A DNA stretch of 64,000 nucleotides, from the NCBI RefSeq assembly GCF_003337565.1, contig NZ_QPJL01000002.1, forward strand, positions 1-64,000, written 5' to 3'. Under the pieces are notes generated by a model. That model had not been told where the DNA came from, searched no databases, and worked only from the letters and a program-made list of their open reading frames with translations. The stretch's first letter is position 1. Every line of letters begins with the position of its first letter. Shown one piece after another: positions 24,299-33,360 of this stretch. Source of the DNA: Paracoccus lutimaris (GTDB taxonomy: Bacteria; Pseudomonadota; Alphaproteobacteria; Rhodobacterales; Rhodobacteraceae). Both the position numbers and the translations under genes were made by a program.

Positions 24299-25675
24299 CT
24301 AGCCCGGCTGCGCCGCGCGGGTCCAGTCCCCGCGCGCGAAGCCGCGCCAGAAGCGGCGCATCAGCAGGATCGCGGCGACCGTCAGCCCGGCGACCAGACC
24401 CAGCCACAGCCCGCCCGGCCCCATGCCAAGGCCAAAGGCAAGGCCGTAGGCGATGGGCATGCCGATCAGCCAATAGCTGACGGCGGCGATGATCATCGGC
24501 ACCCGCGTGTCCTGCACGCCGCGCAAAAGGCCCAGCCCGATCACCTGCATGGCATCGGTCAGCTGGAACAGCGCCGCATAGAACATCAGCCCGGTGGCAA
24601 TGCCGATCAGCACCGGCGTCTCGGGGTCGCTTGCGTCCAGATACAGCCCGACAAGCTGGCGCGGGAACAGCACGAAGATCGCCACCGCCAGCACCGCGAC
24701 GGCAAAGGACACCGCCGTCACCGTGATCGCCCCGTCGCGCATCCATGGCGCATCGCCCCGCCCCTTGGCCTGACCGGCGCGGATGGTCGCCGCGTTCGAC
24801 ATGCCCAGATGCACCATGAAGGTGATCGAGGCCAGTTGCAGCGCGATCCCATGCGCCGCCAGCTCGCGCGTGCCGATCCAGCCCATCATCACGTTCGAGG
24901 CGACAAACAGCCCGCCCTCGGCCACCATGGTCAGCCCGATGGGCAGGCCCAGCAGAAAGACGGCCTTCAGCTCGGCCCGGTCGGCGCGCCAGAAACGCTG
25001 GAACAGCCGGTACTTCCGCGCCGAGGGCAGCCATGCCGCATAGGCGAGCAGCAGCACCAGCTGAAAGCTCTGAACCGAGACCGAGGCAATCGCCGCCCCG
25101 CGCACACCCAGTTCCGGCGCGCCCAGATTGCCAAAGATCAGCACCCAGTTCAGGAACACGTTCAGCGGCAGCCCGGCCAGCGTGATCCACAGAACGACCT
25201 GCGTGCGCTCCATCGCGGCCAGATAGCTGTTCAGCGTCAGCCCGCACAGCACCGGAAGCAATCCGAAACCGGCGATGCGCAGATAATCCTGCGCCAGGGC
25301 GGCCACCACGGGTTCCTGTCCGATGGCCAGCAGGATCGGTTCGGAAAACCACATCAGGGGCGTGACCAGCACGGCAAAGATGATCGACAGCCACAGCGCC
25401 ATCCGGGTCGAGCGGCGAACCTCGATCTGGTCGTCGCGGGCGATGGCGGCGGCGATCAGCCCCATCACGCCGATGCCGAACCCCATGCCCAGAAAGAACA
25501 GGATGTGAAAGAACGAGGTGGCGATCACCAGCGCGGCCAGTTCCTCGACCCCGTACCAGCCGACCATGACCGTATCGGCCACGCCAATGGCCATGCGCGC
25601 CAGATGGCTGCCGACCAGCGGCAGGCCAAGCGCAAGCGTCGCGCGCAGATGGGGGGCGTAGCGGGCAAGGGTCAT
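24299..25675 (-). CDS. MATE-family multidrug/sodium antiporter
   Basis: A 458-aa membrane protein with about twelve helices in two MatE repeats. The N-terminal repeat has LGLPLVGSHLARMAIGVADTV, the classical MATE opening. The start MTLARYAPHLRATLALG at 25675 was chosen; upstream open frame to 25894 is low-complexity. Divergent from the photolyase gene with 100 nt between. Family members export cationic drugs or flavonoid-like compounds against Na+ or H+; substrate not determinable. Confidence 0.92.
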   Translation of the reverse strand: MTLARYAPHLRATLALGLPLVGSHLARMAIGVADTVMVGWYGVEELAALVIATSFFHILFFLGMGFGIGVMGLIAAAIARDDQIEVRRSTRMALWLSIIFAVLVTPLMWFSEPILLAIGQEPVVAALAQDYLRIAGFGLLPVLCGLTLNSYLAAMERTQVVLWITLAGLPLNVFLNWVLIFGNLGAPELGVRGAAIASVSVQSFQLVLLLAYAAWLPSARKYRLFQRFWRADRAELKAVFLLGLPIGLTMVAEGGLFVASNVMMGWIGTRELAAHGIALQLASITFMVHLGMSNAATIRAGQAKGRGDAPWMRDGAITVTAVSFAVAVLAVAIFVLFPRQLVGLYLDASDPETPVLIGIATGLMFYAALFQLTDAMQVIGLGLLRGVQDTRVPMIIAAVSYWLIGMPIAYGLAFGLGMGPGGLWLGLVAGLTVAAILLMRRFWRGFARGDWTRAAQPG

Positions 25676-25775
25676 CGTTCCGCCATATCGCTGAGAAATG
25701 GCCGGGGCAAGCCGGGGCTGGCCTCGGCGCGGCGCTGCTGCTTTATTGCCACCAGCCCGCCCCCTATAGCGCCCC

Positions 25776-27191
25776 ATGGAACCGCCGATGTCCCCGCCCC
25801 CCGCCATCTTCTGGCTGACCCGCGATTTTCGCTTTTCCGACAATGCCGCGCTGGCGGCGGCGGCGCGGGGGCCGGTGCTGGCGGTCTTTTTCATCGACCG
25901 ATTGCTGATGGCGCAGGGCGCCGCAAGCCGCTGGCGGCTGGAACGCGGCTTGCGGGCCTTTGACGCGGAGCTGCGCCGCCGCTCGGGTCAGGGCGTCCTG
26001 ATCCTGCGGGGCGAGCCGGATCAGCTTCTGCCCGGCCTTGCCGCCGCCCTAGACGCGGCCAAGGTGCATCAAAGCGACTGGCCGGCGCCGGAAATGCGGG
26101 TGCTGCAGGCGCGGGTGGACGCTGCCTTGCAGGTAGGCGGCAGGCGGCTGGTGCTGCATCCCGGGCATCTGCTGATCCATCCGCGTCTGGTCCGCACCAA
26201 GACCGGCGGCAGTTACCGCGTCTATACGCCCTTTGCCCGTACCCTGCGCGGCATCGGCCCCGACCAGCCCGGTGCCTCCGCCCCCGAGCGGATCACGCAG
26301 GCCGCCCCACCCGCCAAGGGGCTGGCGCTGGAAAACCTGAACCTCGCCCCCGACCTGCATGGAGGCCGTGCGGTGCTGGACCGCCACGCCGTACCTGCGG
26401 GCGAGGCGGCGGCGCTCGCGCGGCTGGATGCCTTTCTGGACCGCGTGACGGATTACGAAACCCGCCGCGACCGCACCGATCTTGAGGCGACCTCGGGCCT
26501 GTCCGAGCATCTGGCGCTGGGAGAGATCAGCCCCCGCAGCCTTTGGGCGCTGGCCCGGGCGCGCGGCCGCGACACCCCTGCCGCCAGCGCGGGCGTCGAA
26601 AAATTCCTGTCGGAACTGATCTGGCGCGAATTCGCCTGGCACCTGCTGATCGAATTTCCGCAGATGGCCAGTGCTCCATGGCGGCCGGAATGGCGGGATT
26701 TCCCGTGGCAGGGCGACAGCGATCAGGCCGAAGCATGGCGGCGCGCGGAAACCGGCATCCCCCTGATCGATGCGGGCCTGCGCGAAATGCGGGTGACGGG
26801 GCGCATGCACAACCGCGTGCGCATGGTCGTCGCAAGCTGGCTGACCAAGCACCTGCTGACCGACTGGCGGCTGGGGCTGGCGCATTTCCAGGACAGCCTG
26901 AGCGACTGGGACCCGGCGGCGAATGCAATGAACTGGCAATGGGTGGCGGGCTGCGGGCCGGATGCCTCGCCGTTTTTCCGCATTTTCAATCCCGAAACCC
27001 AGGCCGAGCGCCACGACCCCGCCGGGCGCTATCGCCAGTTGTGGCTGGAAACGCGCGCGGCAGATTACCGCGCCACCCTGCCCCGCAGCCAGAGGGCGTT
27101 GCCCCCCGCCCGTGTCACCCTTGAGGCCGGGCGGCAGCGGGCGCTGGATGCCTATGCCAGCTTTCGCCAGACCACCGGGGCGCAGGAATAA
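25776..27191 (+). CDS. phrB: Deoxyribodipyrimidine photolyase
   Basis: A 471-aa class I CPD photolyase that repairs UV dimers with light and reduced FAD. Seen: the N-terminal alpha/beta domain (IFWLTRDFRFSDNAAL) for the antenna cofactor, and in the C-terminal half the FAD and DNA binding stretches FLSELIWREFAWHLL, RMVVASWLTKHLL and NWQWVAGCGPDASPFFRIFNP. The latter includes the NWQWVAG motif expected for FAD binding. Start at 25776, or the ATG four codons on. No sign of truncation. Confidence 0.95.
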   Translation: MEPPMSPPPAIFWLTRDFRFSDNAALAAAARGPVLAVFFIDRLLMAQGAASRWRLERGLRAFDAELRRRSGQGVLILRGEPDQLLPGLAAALDAAKVHQSDWPAPEMRVLQARVDAALQVGGRRLVLHPGHLLIHPRLVRTKTGGSYRVYTPFARTLRGIGPDQPGASAPERITQAAPPAKGLALENLNLAPDLHGGRAVLDRHAVPAGEAAALARLDAFLDRVTDYETRRDRTDLEATSGLSEHLALGEISPRSLWALARARGRDTPAASAGVEKFLSELIWREFAWHLLIEFPQMASAPWRPEWRDFPWQGDSDQAEAWRRAETGIPLIDAGLREMRVTGRMHNRVRMVVASWLTKHLLTDWRLGLAHFQDSLSDWDPAANAMNWQWVAGCGPDASPFFRIFNPETQAERHDPAGRYRQLWLETRAADYRATLPRSQRALPPARVTLEAGRQRALDAYASFRQTTGAQE

Positions 27192-27288
27192 GCGGCATTC
27201 GCGCCATGGTGCCGGCAAATCCCCGCCCGGCCCTTTCTTTGGCCGTGGCCGCGCCCTATATCCAGACCGTCCGGCTGAAAGGAACCCC

Positions 27289-27372
27289 ATGTCCGAACGA
27301 GCGATGCGCCGCCTGTCCTTTTTCCTGCTGATGGGGCTGACGCTTTACGCCTCGTTCGCAGGCGCGGCTTGA
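27289..27372 (+). CDS. 27-residue hydrophobic peptide
   Basis: A short open frame MSERAMRRLSFFLLMGLTLY ending ASFAGAA, with AAGGA seven bases before the ATG. It has a charged N-terminus and one hydrophobic segment, so it would be a single-pass membrane peptide or a signal-like peptide. It overlaps nothing of the photolyase and ends 11 nt before the XpaC-family start. Too short for a family call; real translation is inferred from the ribosome site and composition. Confidence 0.45.
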   Translation: MSERAMRRLSFFLLMGLTLYASFAGAA

Positions 27373-27383
27373 GGGGGCACGCC

Positions 27384-28361
27384 ATGGCCAAGCGCTTCGG
27401 AGGCCGCTTCTCGCCGCAACAGACCCGGCTGGACGGATCGGACCCGCGTCCGCCCGCACGCCCCCATCCCGGCGAAATGCGCCACCCGCTGGAATCGCGC
27501 ACCCGCTGGGTCACGATCATGGCGATCCCTTTCCTGATCAGCGCCTTCTGGCAGGACCCGACCGGGCTTGCCACGCATCTGGCCGCATTCGGCACCATCG
27601 CCGCCGGCATGTGGATGACCCGCGAGGGCCTTCAGGCCGAGGCAGCCTATGACGCCCGCCGTGTCGCCCGCCGCCCCGCCATTCCGCGCAAGCTTTTCGG
27701 CGGCATCCTGACCGGGCTTGGCCTTGCCATCGGCGCCTATGAGCCGGGGGCCGAGATCGGCGCCGGCATCATCGGCGTCGCCGGGGCGCTGCTGCACTGG
27801 CTGTCCTTCGGCACCGACCCCATGCGCGACAAGGGCATGGAGGGGGTCGACACCTTCCAGCAGGACCGCGCTCAACGCATCGTCGCCGAGGGCGAGGCGC
27901 ATCTGGCCGCCATGCAGGACGCCATCCTGCGCACCGGCGACCGCCGGCTTGAGGCGCGCGTCGCCATGTTCGCCGCCACCGCCCGCGACATGTTCGCCCG
28001 GGTCGAGGAAGACCCCGGCGACATCGCCGCCGCGCGGCGCTATCTGGGCGTCTATCTGCAGGGCGCCCGCGACGCGACGGTCAAGTTCTCGGACCTTTAC
28101 GCCCAGACCCACGATGCGCGCGCCCGGCAGGATTACGAAAACCTGCTCAACGATCTGGAAACCGAATTCGCCGCCCGCACCCGCAAGCTGATCGAGGGCG
28201 GCCGCACCGATCTGGATATCGAGATCGGCGTGCTGCGCGACCGCCTTGCCCGCGAAGGGCTGCGCCCCGCCGCCAAGGCCGCCGAGCCTGCGGAACTGGA
28301 ACGCCCGATGACGCTGGACGACCTGCTGATCCCGCGCGAGGGCGAAAAGCAGCGCCGCTGA
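27384..28361 (+). CDS. XpaC-family protein (5-bromo-4-chloroindolyl phosphate hydrolysis family)
   Basis: A 325-aa protein of the XpaC type. A positively charged N-terminus is followed by two hydrophobic segments (about residues 45-85 and 100-130), then a long helical cytoplasmic region rich in Glu and Arg. The start at 27384 has GAGGGGG upstream. In many bacteria xpaC is paired with telA, a tellurite/toxic anion resistance gene, and the family name refers to a Bacillus phenotype rather than a proven enzyme. No telA is present here; the next gene is truA. Function uncertain. Confidence 0.7.
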   Translation: MAKRFGGRFSPQQTRLDGSDPRPPARPHPGEMRHPLESRTRWVTIMAIPFLISAFWQDPTGLATHLAAFGTIAAGMWMTREGLQAEAAYDARRVARRPAIPRKLFGGILTGLGLAIGAYEPGAEIGAGIIGVAGALLHWLSFGTDPMRDKGMEGVDTFQQDRAQRIVAEGEAHLAAMQDAILRTGDRRLEARVAMFAATARDMFARVEEDPGDIAAARRYLGVYLQGARDATVKFSDLYAQTHDARARQDYENLLNDLETEFAARTRKLIEGGRTDLDIEIGVLRDRLAREGLRPAAKAAEPAELERPMTLDDLLIPREGEKQRR

Positions 28362-28374
28362 GACGATCCCGACC

Positions 28375-29154
28375 ATGCCCCGCTTTGCCCTGCTGATCGA
28401 ATATGACGGCGCGCCCTTTGCCGGCTGGCAGGCCCAGGCCGACCAGCCCAGCGTGCAGGGCGCCATCGAGGCCGCGCTGGCGCGGCTTGACCTCGGCTTC
28501 AAGGCCGGCGCCCGCATCGCGGCGGCCGGCCGCACCGATGCCGGCGTTCATGCCACCGGACAGGTCGCCCATGCCGATCTGACGCGCGACTGGGACCCTT
28601 TCCGGCTCTCCGAGGCGCTGAACTGGCACCTGAAACCCGCACCCGTCGCCATCCTTGCCGCCGCGCGCGTTGGCGACGATTTCCACGCCCGCTTCTCGGC
28701 GCATGAGCGGCGCTATCTGTTCCGGCTGATCGCCCGCCGCGCCCCCGTCACCCATGATCGCGGCAAGGTCTGGCAGGTGCTGAACCCGCTCAATGCGGAC
28801 GCGATGCGCGCGGGCGCGGCGCATCTGATCGGGCGGCACGATTTCACCACCTTCCGCTCGACCATGTGCCAGTCGCCCAGCCCGGTAAAGACGCTGGACG
28901 AGATCACCATCGAGGAGCGCGACATCCCGCAGGGCCGCGAATACCGCTTTTCCCTGCGCGCGCGGTCGTTCCTGCACAATCAGGTGCGCTCGATCGTCGG
29001 CACGCTGGAACGCGTGGGCGCCGGATCATGGCCGCCAGAGCGCGTGGCCGAGGCCTTACAGGCGCGCGACCGTGCCGCTTGCGGGCCGGTCTGTTCGCCG
29101 CAGGGGCTATATCTGACGGGGGTGGGCTATCCGCACGATCCCTTCGCGGGCTAG
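28375..29154 (+). CDS. truA: tRNA pseudouridine(38-40) synthase
   Basis: TruA (259 aa) converts uridines 38-40 of the anticodon stem to pseudouridine. Catalytic Asp55 lies in the motif [15 protein letters not shown]. Other conserved stretches are [12 protein letters not shown] at the N-terminus and [14 protein letters not shown] near 196-209. The start lies 13 nt after the XpaC-family gene. In many Rhodobacteraceae truA follows fmt/def; here it does not. Full length. Confidence 0.96.
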   Translation: MPRFALLIEYDGAPFAGWQAQADQPSVQGAIEAALARLDLGFKAGARIAAAGRTDAGVHATGQVAHADLTRDWDPFRLSEALNWHLKPAPVAILAAARVGDDFHARFSAHERRYLFRLIARRAPVTHDRGKVWQVLNPLNADAMRAGAAHLIGRHDFTTFRSTMCQSPSPVKTLDEITIEERDIPQGREYRFSLRARSFLHNQVRSIVGTLERVGAGSWPPERVAEALQARDRAACGPVCSPQGLYLTGVGYPHDPFAG

Positions 29155-29175
29155 GCGGGGAAACTCTCTGCGGGC

Positions 29176-30009
29176 CTATTCGGCAGGAACATGCGCCCGG
29201 CGCTGTTCGTCCTGAATGGTCATCGGCTGCTGGTCGCTGGGGATGCGGCGACGGCAGCGCCCCTGCCAGTTCGGGATCACCACGGTCATCAGCGTGTGCC
29301 AGATGATCCACAGGTCCACGCGCAAGCTGCAGCGGCGCTGATAAATCAGGTCAAGACGCAGCTTGGTCGGCAGGCAGCGGCGGTAATAGGCCGCCTCGGT
29401 GGCCTCGGCGGTCTGGCAATTACCCATGATCCGGTCCTCATGCGCGTGATAGATCATCGTCGCAAGACCGGTGACGCCGGGCCGGTTCTTCAGCACCTGC
29501 CCGTAAAGCGCGGGGAAGCGCTCGACATATTCGCGCAGCGGCGGGCGCGGGCCGACAAAGCTCATGTCGCCGCGCAGGATATTGAATAGCTGCGGCAATT
29601 CGTCGATGCGCGTGCGGCGCAGGAATCGCCCGATCGGGGTAATGCGCCAGTGCTTATGCGCGCCGGTGGCACCGGAATCGTCATCCTCGCGCAGCATGGT
29701 GCGGAATTTCAGCAGGTCGAACTGCTCGCCCGGGGCGCGCATGCGCGGCGCCACATAGAACAATGGCCGCCCCTGCGTCGCCAACAGGATCACGGCCACA
29801 AGCGCGATGACGAAGGACAGCGGTATCAGCAGCACCAGCGCAAAGCAGATGTCGAAAGCGCGCTTTCCAAAGGTCATCCCGACGCGGTCGACCTTGTGTT
29901 CGCTGGCCAGCCACTCCAGCCCCTTGCTTGTCAGCGAGGCCAGGTCGCGGCGATCGGCATTGTCCAAATCGTGATGAATTGTCACAATCCCGCCCTGCGC
30001 ATTAACCAT
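29176..30009 (-). CDS. Undecaprenyl-phosphate sugar transferase (exopolysaccharide-type initiating enzyme)
   Basis: A 277-aa bacterial sugar transferase that adds the first sugar phosphate of a surface polysaccharide to undecaprenyl phosphate. One membrane-embedded helix (about residues 52-75) is followed by the catalytic region with FDLLKFRTM, RRTRIDELPQLFNILRGD and FVGPRPPL. These are the signature motifs of the PglC/WcaJ superfamily. The ATG at 30009 has AGGAAAG upstream; the open frame runs on to 30603 but lies over the stress-protein gene. Isolated from other polysaccharide genes in this window. The sugar is not determinable. Confidence 0.9.
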   Translation of the reverse strand: MVNAQGGIVTIHHDLDNADRRDLASLTSKGLEWLASEHKVDRVGMTFGKRAFDICFALVLLIPLSFVIALVAVILLATQGRPLFYVAPRMRAPGEQFDLLKFRTMLREDDDSGATGAHKHWRITPIGRFLRRTRIDELPQLFNILRGDMSFVGPRPPLREYVERFPALYGQVLKNRPGVTGLATMIYHAHEDRIMGNCQTAEATEAAYYRRCLPTKLRLDLIYQRRCSLRVDLWIIWHTLMTVVIPNWQGRCRRRIPSDQQPMTIQDEQRRAHVPAE

Positions 30010-30141
30010 TGGTTCAACTTTCCTGCCGTAACACAGCACCAATAAAATGAAAACATCCGCAAGGGGAAATCTGCACGAGGGTTGCGCGAACGTGTCCTTT
30101 CGGCCAGTCTTCGCCCATGCGGCAACCATCGGTGCGATAGA

Positions 30142-30597
30142 ATGCGGAAATTTCTGGTTGTGCTCGATGATTCTCGCGAAAGCCTGAACGCGATCCGCTA
30201 TGCGGCGATGCGCGCGGCCAAGACCGGCGGCGGCGTGCAGGTGCTGTCCGTCATTCCGGCCAATTCGATCCAGCATGGCTTTGGCGTTGCCGATGTCATG
30301 CGCGCCGAAGCCTATGAGCGGATCGAGGCGCATTTCGAGGTTTTCGCCAAATGGATGCGCGACCGGCCCGGTGTCGATCCCGAACTGGTGGTGCGCGAGG
30401 GCGAGCCGGGCGCCGAGCTTATCGCCCAGATCCATGACGACCCCGAAATCGGCGTCGTCGTGCTGGCCGCCTCGCTGGAAAGCACCGGCCCCGGCCCGCT
30501 GGTCACCCGGCTTTTGCGCGAGGTCGCGACGCTGCCCTGCCCCATCACCATCGTTCCCGGCGACATCTCGCGCGAGCGGCTGGAACAGGTGACCTGA
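30142..30597 (+). CDS. Universal stress protein family
   Basis: A 151-aa UspA-fold protein starting MRKFLVVLDDSRESLNAIRY. The nucleotide-binding pattern near the C-terminus is imperfect (VLAASLESTGPGPLVTRLL rather than G-2x-G-9x-G(S/T)), so ATP binding is uncertain. Divergent from the sugar transferase with 132 nt between. Family members help cells survive starvation or oxidative stress; the mechanism is not given by the sequence. Confidence 0.85.
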   Translation: MRKFLVVLDDSRESLNAIRYAAMRAAKTGGGVQVLSVIPANSIQHGFGVADVMRAEAYERIEAHFEVFAKWMRDRPGVDPELVVREGEPGAELIAQIHDDPEIGVVVLAASLESTGPGPLVTRLLREVATLPCPITIVPGDISRERLEQVT

Positions 30598-30674
30598 CAC
30601 CACAGGCCGGGACCGGGATCGCCGCCAGACAACCTTGCCGCAGCTTTGTCGCAGGTGATTGCGGGGGCTTTTGC

Positions 30675-30704
30675 TTGACTTGCCCCCCCTGCAATCCCCA
30701 TATC
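30675..30704 (+). promoter_or_regulatory. Candidate promoter of nfuA-tsaB-rimI
   Basis: -35 TTGACT (30675-30680), an 18-nt C-rich spacer and -10 CATATC (30699-30704), 34 nt before the nfuA start. The C-rich spacer followed by CCCCATAT is like the rpsL promoter at 3386-3414. Confidence 0.5.
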
Positions 30705-30737
30705 CCCAGCAAAGCTTTACGGGCAGAGGAGTCCGCC

Positions 30738-31292
30738 ATGTTCATCCAGACCGAGACCACCCCGAACCCCGCCACGCTGAAATTCCTGCCGGGCGAGACG
30801 GTTCTGACCAGCGGCACCGCCGATTTCCCCGCCCCCGAATCCGCCACTGCCAGCCCGCTGGCACGCCGCATCTTTGCCGTGCCGGGCGTGACCGGCGTGT
30901 TCCTGGGTTCGGATTTCGTCACCGTGACCAAGGCCGACGACGCGGTCTGGGATCATCTCAAGCCCTCGGTTCTGGGCGCGATCATGGAGCATTACCAGTC
31001 CGGCGCCCCGGTGATCGAGGGCGCCTCGACCAGCGGCCATAACGATCAGGACGGCCCGGACGCCGAAATCGTCAACCAGATCAAGGAACTGCTGGACACC
31101 CGCGTGCGTCCCGCCGTGGCTCAGGATGGCGGCGACATCACCTTCCACGGCTTTGACCGGGGCGTGGTCTATCTGCACATGCAGGGCGCCTGCGCCGGCT
31201 GCCCCTCGTCCACGCTGACGCTGAAAATGGGCATAGAGAACCTGCTGCGCCATTACATCCCCGAAGTGACCGAGGTCCGACCCGTTGCCTGA
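30738..31292 (+). CDS. nfuA: Fe-S cluster carrier NfuA (NifU-like)
   Basis: A 184-aa scaffold/carrier with an N-terminal Nfu_N domain (MFIQTETTPNPATLKFLPGE) and a C-terminal NifU domain holding the cluster ligands Cys152 and Cys155 (GACAGCPSS). It delivers a [4Fe-4S] cluster to client proteins. The ATG at 30738 follows AGAGGAG. It overlaps the TTG start of tsaB by eight bases, so the three genes nfuA, tsaB and rimI are one unit. Confidence 0.95.
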   Translation: MFIQTETTPNPATLKFLPGETVLTSGTADFPAPESATASPLARRIFAVPGVTGVFLGSDFVTVTKADDAVWDHLKPSVLGAIMEHYQSGAPVIEGASTSGHNDQDGPDAEIVNQIKELLDTRVRPAVAQDGGDITFHGFDRGVVYLHMQGACAGCPSSTLTLKMGIENLLRHYIPEVTEVRPVA

Positions 31293-31884
31293 CACGCTGT
31301 CACTTGGCTTTGACACATCGGCCGCGCATTGCGCGGCCGCTTTGCTGCAAGGCGACCGCGTCCTGATCCAGCGCCACGAGGACATGGCGCGCGGTCAGGC
31401 CGAGCGCCTGTTCCCGCTGCTGGACGACATGCTGGCCAGCGCCGGCGTCGATTGGCGCGATCTCTCGGTGATCGGCTGCGGCACGGGGCCGGGAAATTTC
31501 ACCGGCATCCGCATCTCGGTCGCCGCCGCGCGCGGGCTCGCGCTGTCGCTGGGCATTCCGGCGGTAGGGGTCAGCGTGACCGAGGCCATGGCCTGCGGCC
31601 TGCCCCGCCCCTGCCGCGTGGCGATCCCGGCGCGTCCCGCCGGGCTGATCTGGCAGGATTTCGGCCCCGACCCGGAACAGGACGCCCCGCCCCGGCAGGA
31701 CCTGCCCGAGGACATGCCGCCCGGCCCGGCGCTGGCCCATCCGCTGATGCCGCTGGCCGAGGGCATCGCCCGCATCGCGCAGGCGCGCCGCGCCATGCCC
31801 GACCTGCCGCGCCCGGCACCGATCTATCTGCGCCCCGCCGATGCCGCGCCCGCCCGCGACCGTGGCCCGGTCATGCTGCCATGA
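31285..31884 (+). CDS. tsaB: tRNA threonylcarbamoyladenosine synthesis protein TsaB
   Basis: TsaB (199 aa) is the ASKHA-fold partner that activates TsaD in making t6A37 of ANN-decoding tRNAs. The nucleotide-like fold motifs GFDTSAAHCAAAL and the hallmark GTGPGNFTGIRI (about residues 66-77) are visible. It begins with TTG at 31285, overlapping the end of nfuA. It is shorter than the E. coli protein (231 aa) but typical for the group. Overlaps rimI by four bases (ATGA), a common pairing. Confidence 0.93.
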   Translation: MPDTLSLGFDTSAAHCAAALLQGDRVLIQRHEDMARGQAERLFPLLDDMLASAGVDWRDLSVIGCGTGPGNFTGIRISVAAARGLALSLGIPAVGVSVTEAMACGLPRPCRVAIPARPAGLIWQDFGPDPEQDAPPRQDLPEDMPPGPALAHPLMPLAEGIARIAQARRAMPDLPRPAPIYLRPADAAPARDRGPVMLP

Positions 31885-32282
31885 CCCCCGAAGATCTGGC
31901 GGCGCTGCATGCGCGCTGCTTTCCCGCCCATCCCCGGCCATGGTCGGCGGCCGAGTTTTCCGACCTCCTCGGCAACCGGCTGAATTTCCTGCTGATTCGG
32001 CCGCAGGGCTTTCTGCTTGGCCGCGTGGTCGCCGACGAGGCCGAGCTTTTGACCCTTGCCGTCGCCCCCGAGGCCCGCCGCATGGGCCTTGGCCGCGCCC
32101 TGCTGACCGAATTTGCCCATACGTCAACTGAACGCGGCGCGCGCGAGGCGTTCCTCGAGGTCGCCTCGGACAATGCGCCGGCCATTGCGCTTTATGCCAG
32201 CGCAGGCTGGCAGCGGGCCGGCACAAGGCGCGATTATTACGCCCCCGGCATCGACGCCATGGTCATGCGGCGCGACCTGTAA
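31881..32282 (+). CDS. rimI: Ribosomal-protein-alanine N-acetyltransferase RimI-type (GNAT)
   Basis: A 133-aa GNAT acetyltransferase. The acetyl-CoA binding motif is RRMGLGRALL, followed by the helix EVASDNAPAIALYASAGWQ. Its place directly after tsaB, with an ATGA overlap, is the classical tsaB-rimI order, so it probably acetylates the N-terminus of S18 and perhaps other proteins. Family assignment rests on fold and context rather than on specificity residues. Confidence 0.85.
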   Translation: MTPEDLAALHARCFPAHPRPWSAAEFSDLLGNRLNFLLIRPQGFLLGRVVADEAELLTLAVAPEARRMGLGRALLTEFAHTSTERGAREAFLEVASDNAPAIALYASAGWQRAGTRRDYYAPGIDAMVMRRDL

Positions 32283-32297
32283 TCTGCGACAAGCCTG

Positions 32298-32328
32298 TTG
32301 ACGGCTTCCGGCCCATGCGCCCTAATCC
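32298..32328 (+). promoter_or_regulatory. Candidate promoter of the nucleoside uptake operon
   Basis: -35 TTGACG (32298-32303), a 19-nt spacer and -10 TAATCC (32323-32328), 46 nt before the start of the binding-protein gene. Spacing is longer than ideal. Confidence 0.35.
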
Positions 32329-32373
32329 GGCAATCCCGGGGCTGAATCGCCCCTGTCAGATTTGAGGTTCGAC

Positions 32374-33360
32374 ATGTCCCTGATGAAATCCCTGCTGACC
32401 GGCGCCTGCCTGAGCGCGCTGCCTTTGGCCGCGCTGGCCGATCCGGCGCTGATCTTCGATCTCGGCGGCAAGTTCGACAAATCCTTCAACGAGGCCGCCT
32501 ATGTCGGCGCCGAGCGCTGGAAGGCCGAAACCGGCGGCAGCTACAAGGAACTGGAAATGCAGTCCGAGGCGCAGCGCGAACAGGCGCTCCGCCGGCTGGC
32601 CGAGACCGGCGCCAACCCCATCGTCATGACCGGCTTTGCCTTTGGCGAGGTGCTGGGCCAGATCGCCGGCGACTATCCCGACACGAAATTCGTCATCATC
32701 GACATGGTCGTCGAAAAGCCGAACGTCCAGTCGATCGTCTTCTCGGAACCGCAGGGCTCGTATCTGGCGGGCGTGATGGCGGCCATGGCCTCGAAATCGG
32801 GGACGGTGGGCTTTATCGGCGGCATGGACGTGCCGCTGATCCACAAGTTCGAATGCGGCTATTCGCAGGGCGTCAAGGCGACCAAGCCCGATGCCAAGGT
32901 GCTGATCAACTATACCGGCACCACGCCCGCCGCATGGAACGACCCGGTCAAGGGCGGCGAGCTGCTGAAGGCGCAGGTCGCGCAGGGCGCCGATGTCGTC
33001 TATGCGGCGGCGGGCGGCACCGGCATCGGTGTGCTGCAGGCGGCGGCGGATGCGAACATCCTGTCGATCGGCGTGGACAGCAACCAGAACCACCTGCATC
33101 CGGGCAAGGTGCTGACCTCGATGGTCAAGGGCGTGGACAATTCCGTCTATGACGCCTTCAAGGCCGGTGCCGATGTCGAACCGGGCATCAAAGTGATGGA
33201 CCTTGCCTCGGGCGGGGTCTCGGTCGCCATGGATGACAACAACAAGCCGCTGGTCACGCCCGAGATGCAGGCCGCCGTGGATGCCGCGAGCAAAGGCATC
33301 ATCGACGGCACGATCAAGGTGCATGACTACATGACCGACAATACCTGCCCGGTGCAGTAA
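32374..33360 (+). CDS. BMP-family nucleoside-type ABC substrate-binding protein
   Basis: A 328-aa periplasmic binding protein of the BMP/Med family (PnrA-like), which typically binds purine nucleosides. Signal peptide MSLMKSLLTGACLSALPLAA is followed by cleavage near ALA|DP. Family features are FDLGGKFDKSFNEAA, the GFAFGEVL loop and GFIGGMDVPLI. The start at 32374 has GAGG upstream. Not a lipoprotein (no lipobox). Stop and next start overlap (TAATG). With the downstream ATPase, two permeases and a purine nucleoside phosphorylase, purine nucleoside uptake is the consistent reading. Confidence 0.92.
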   Translation: MSLMKSLLTGACLSALPLAALADPALIFDLGGKFDKSFNEAAYVGAERWKAETGGSYKELEMQSEAQREQALRRLAETGANPIVMTGFAFGEVLGQIAGDYPDTKFVIIDMVVEKPNVQSIVFSEPQGSYLAGVMAAMASKSGTVGFIGGMDVPLIHKFECGYSQGVKATKPDAKVLINYTGTTPAAWNDPVKGGELLKAQVAQGADVVYAAAGGTGIGVLQAAADANILSIGVDSNQNHLHPGKVLTSMVKGVDNSVYDAFKAGADVEPGIKVMDLASGGVSVAMDDNNKPLVTPEMQAAVDAASKGIIDGTIKVHDYMTDNTCPVQ

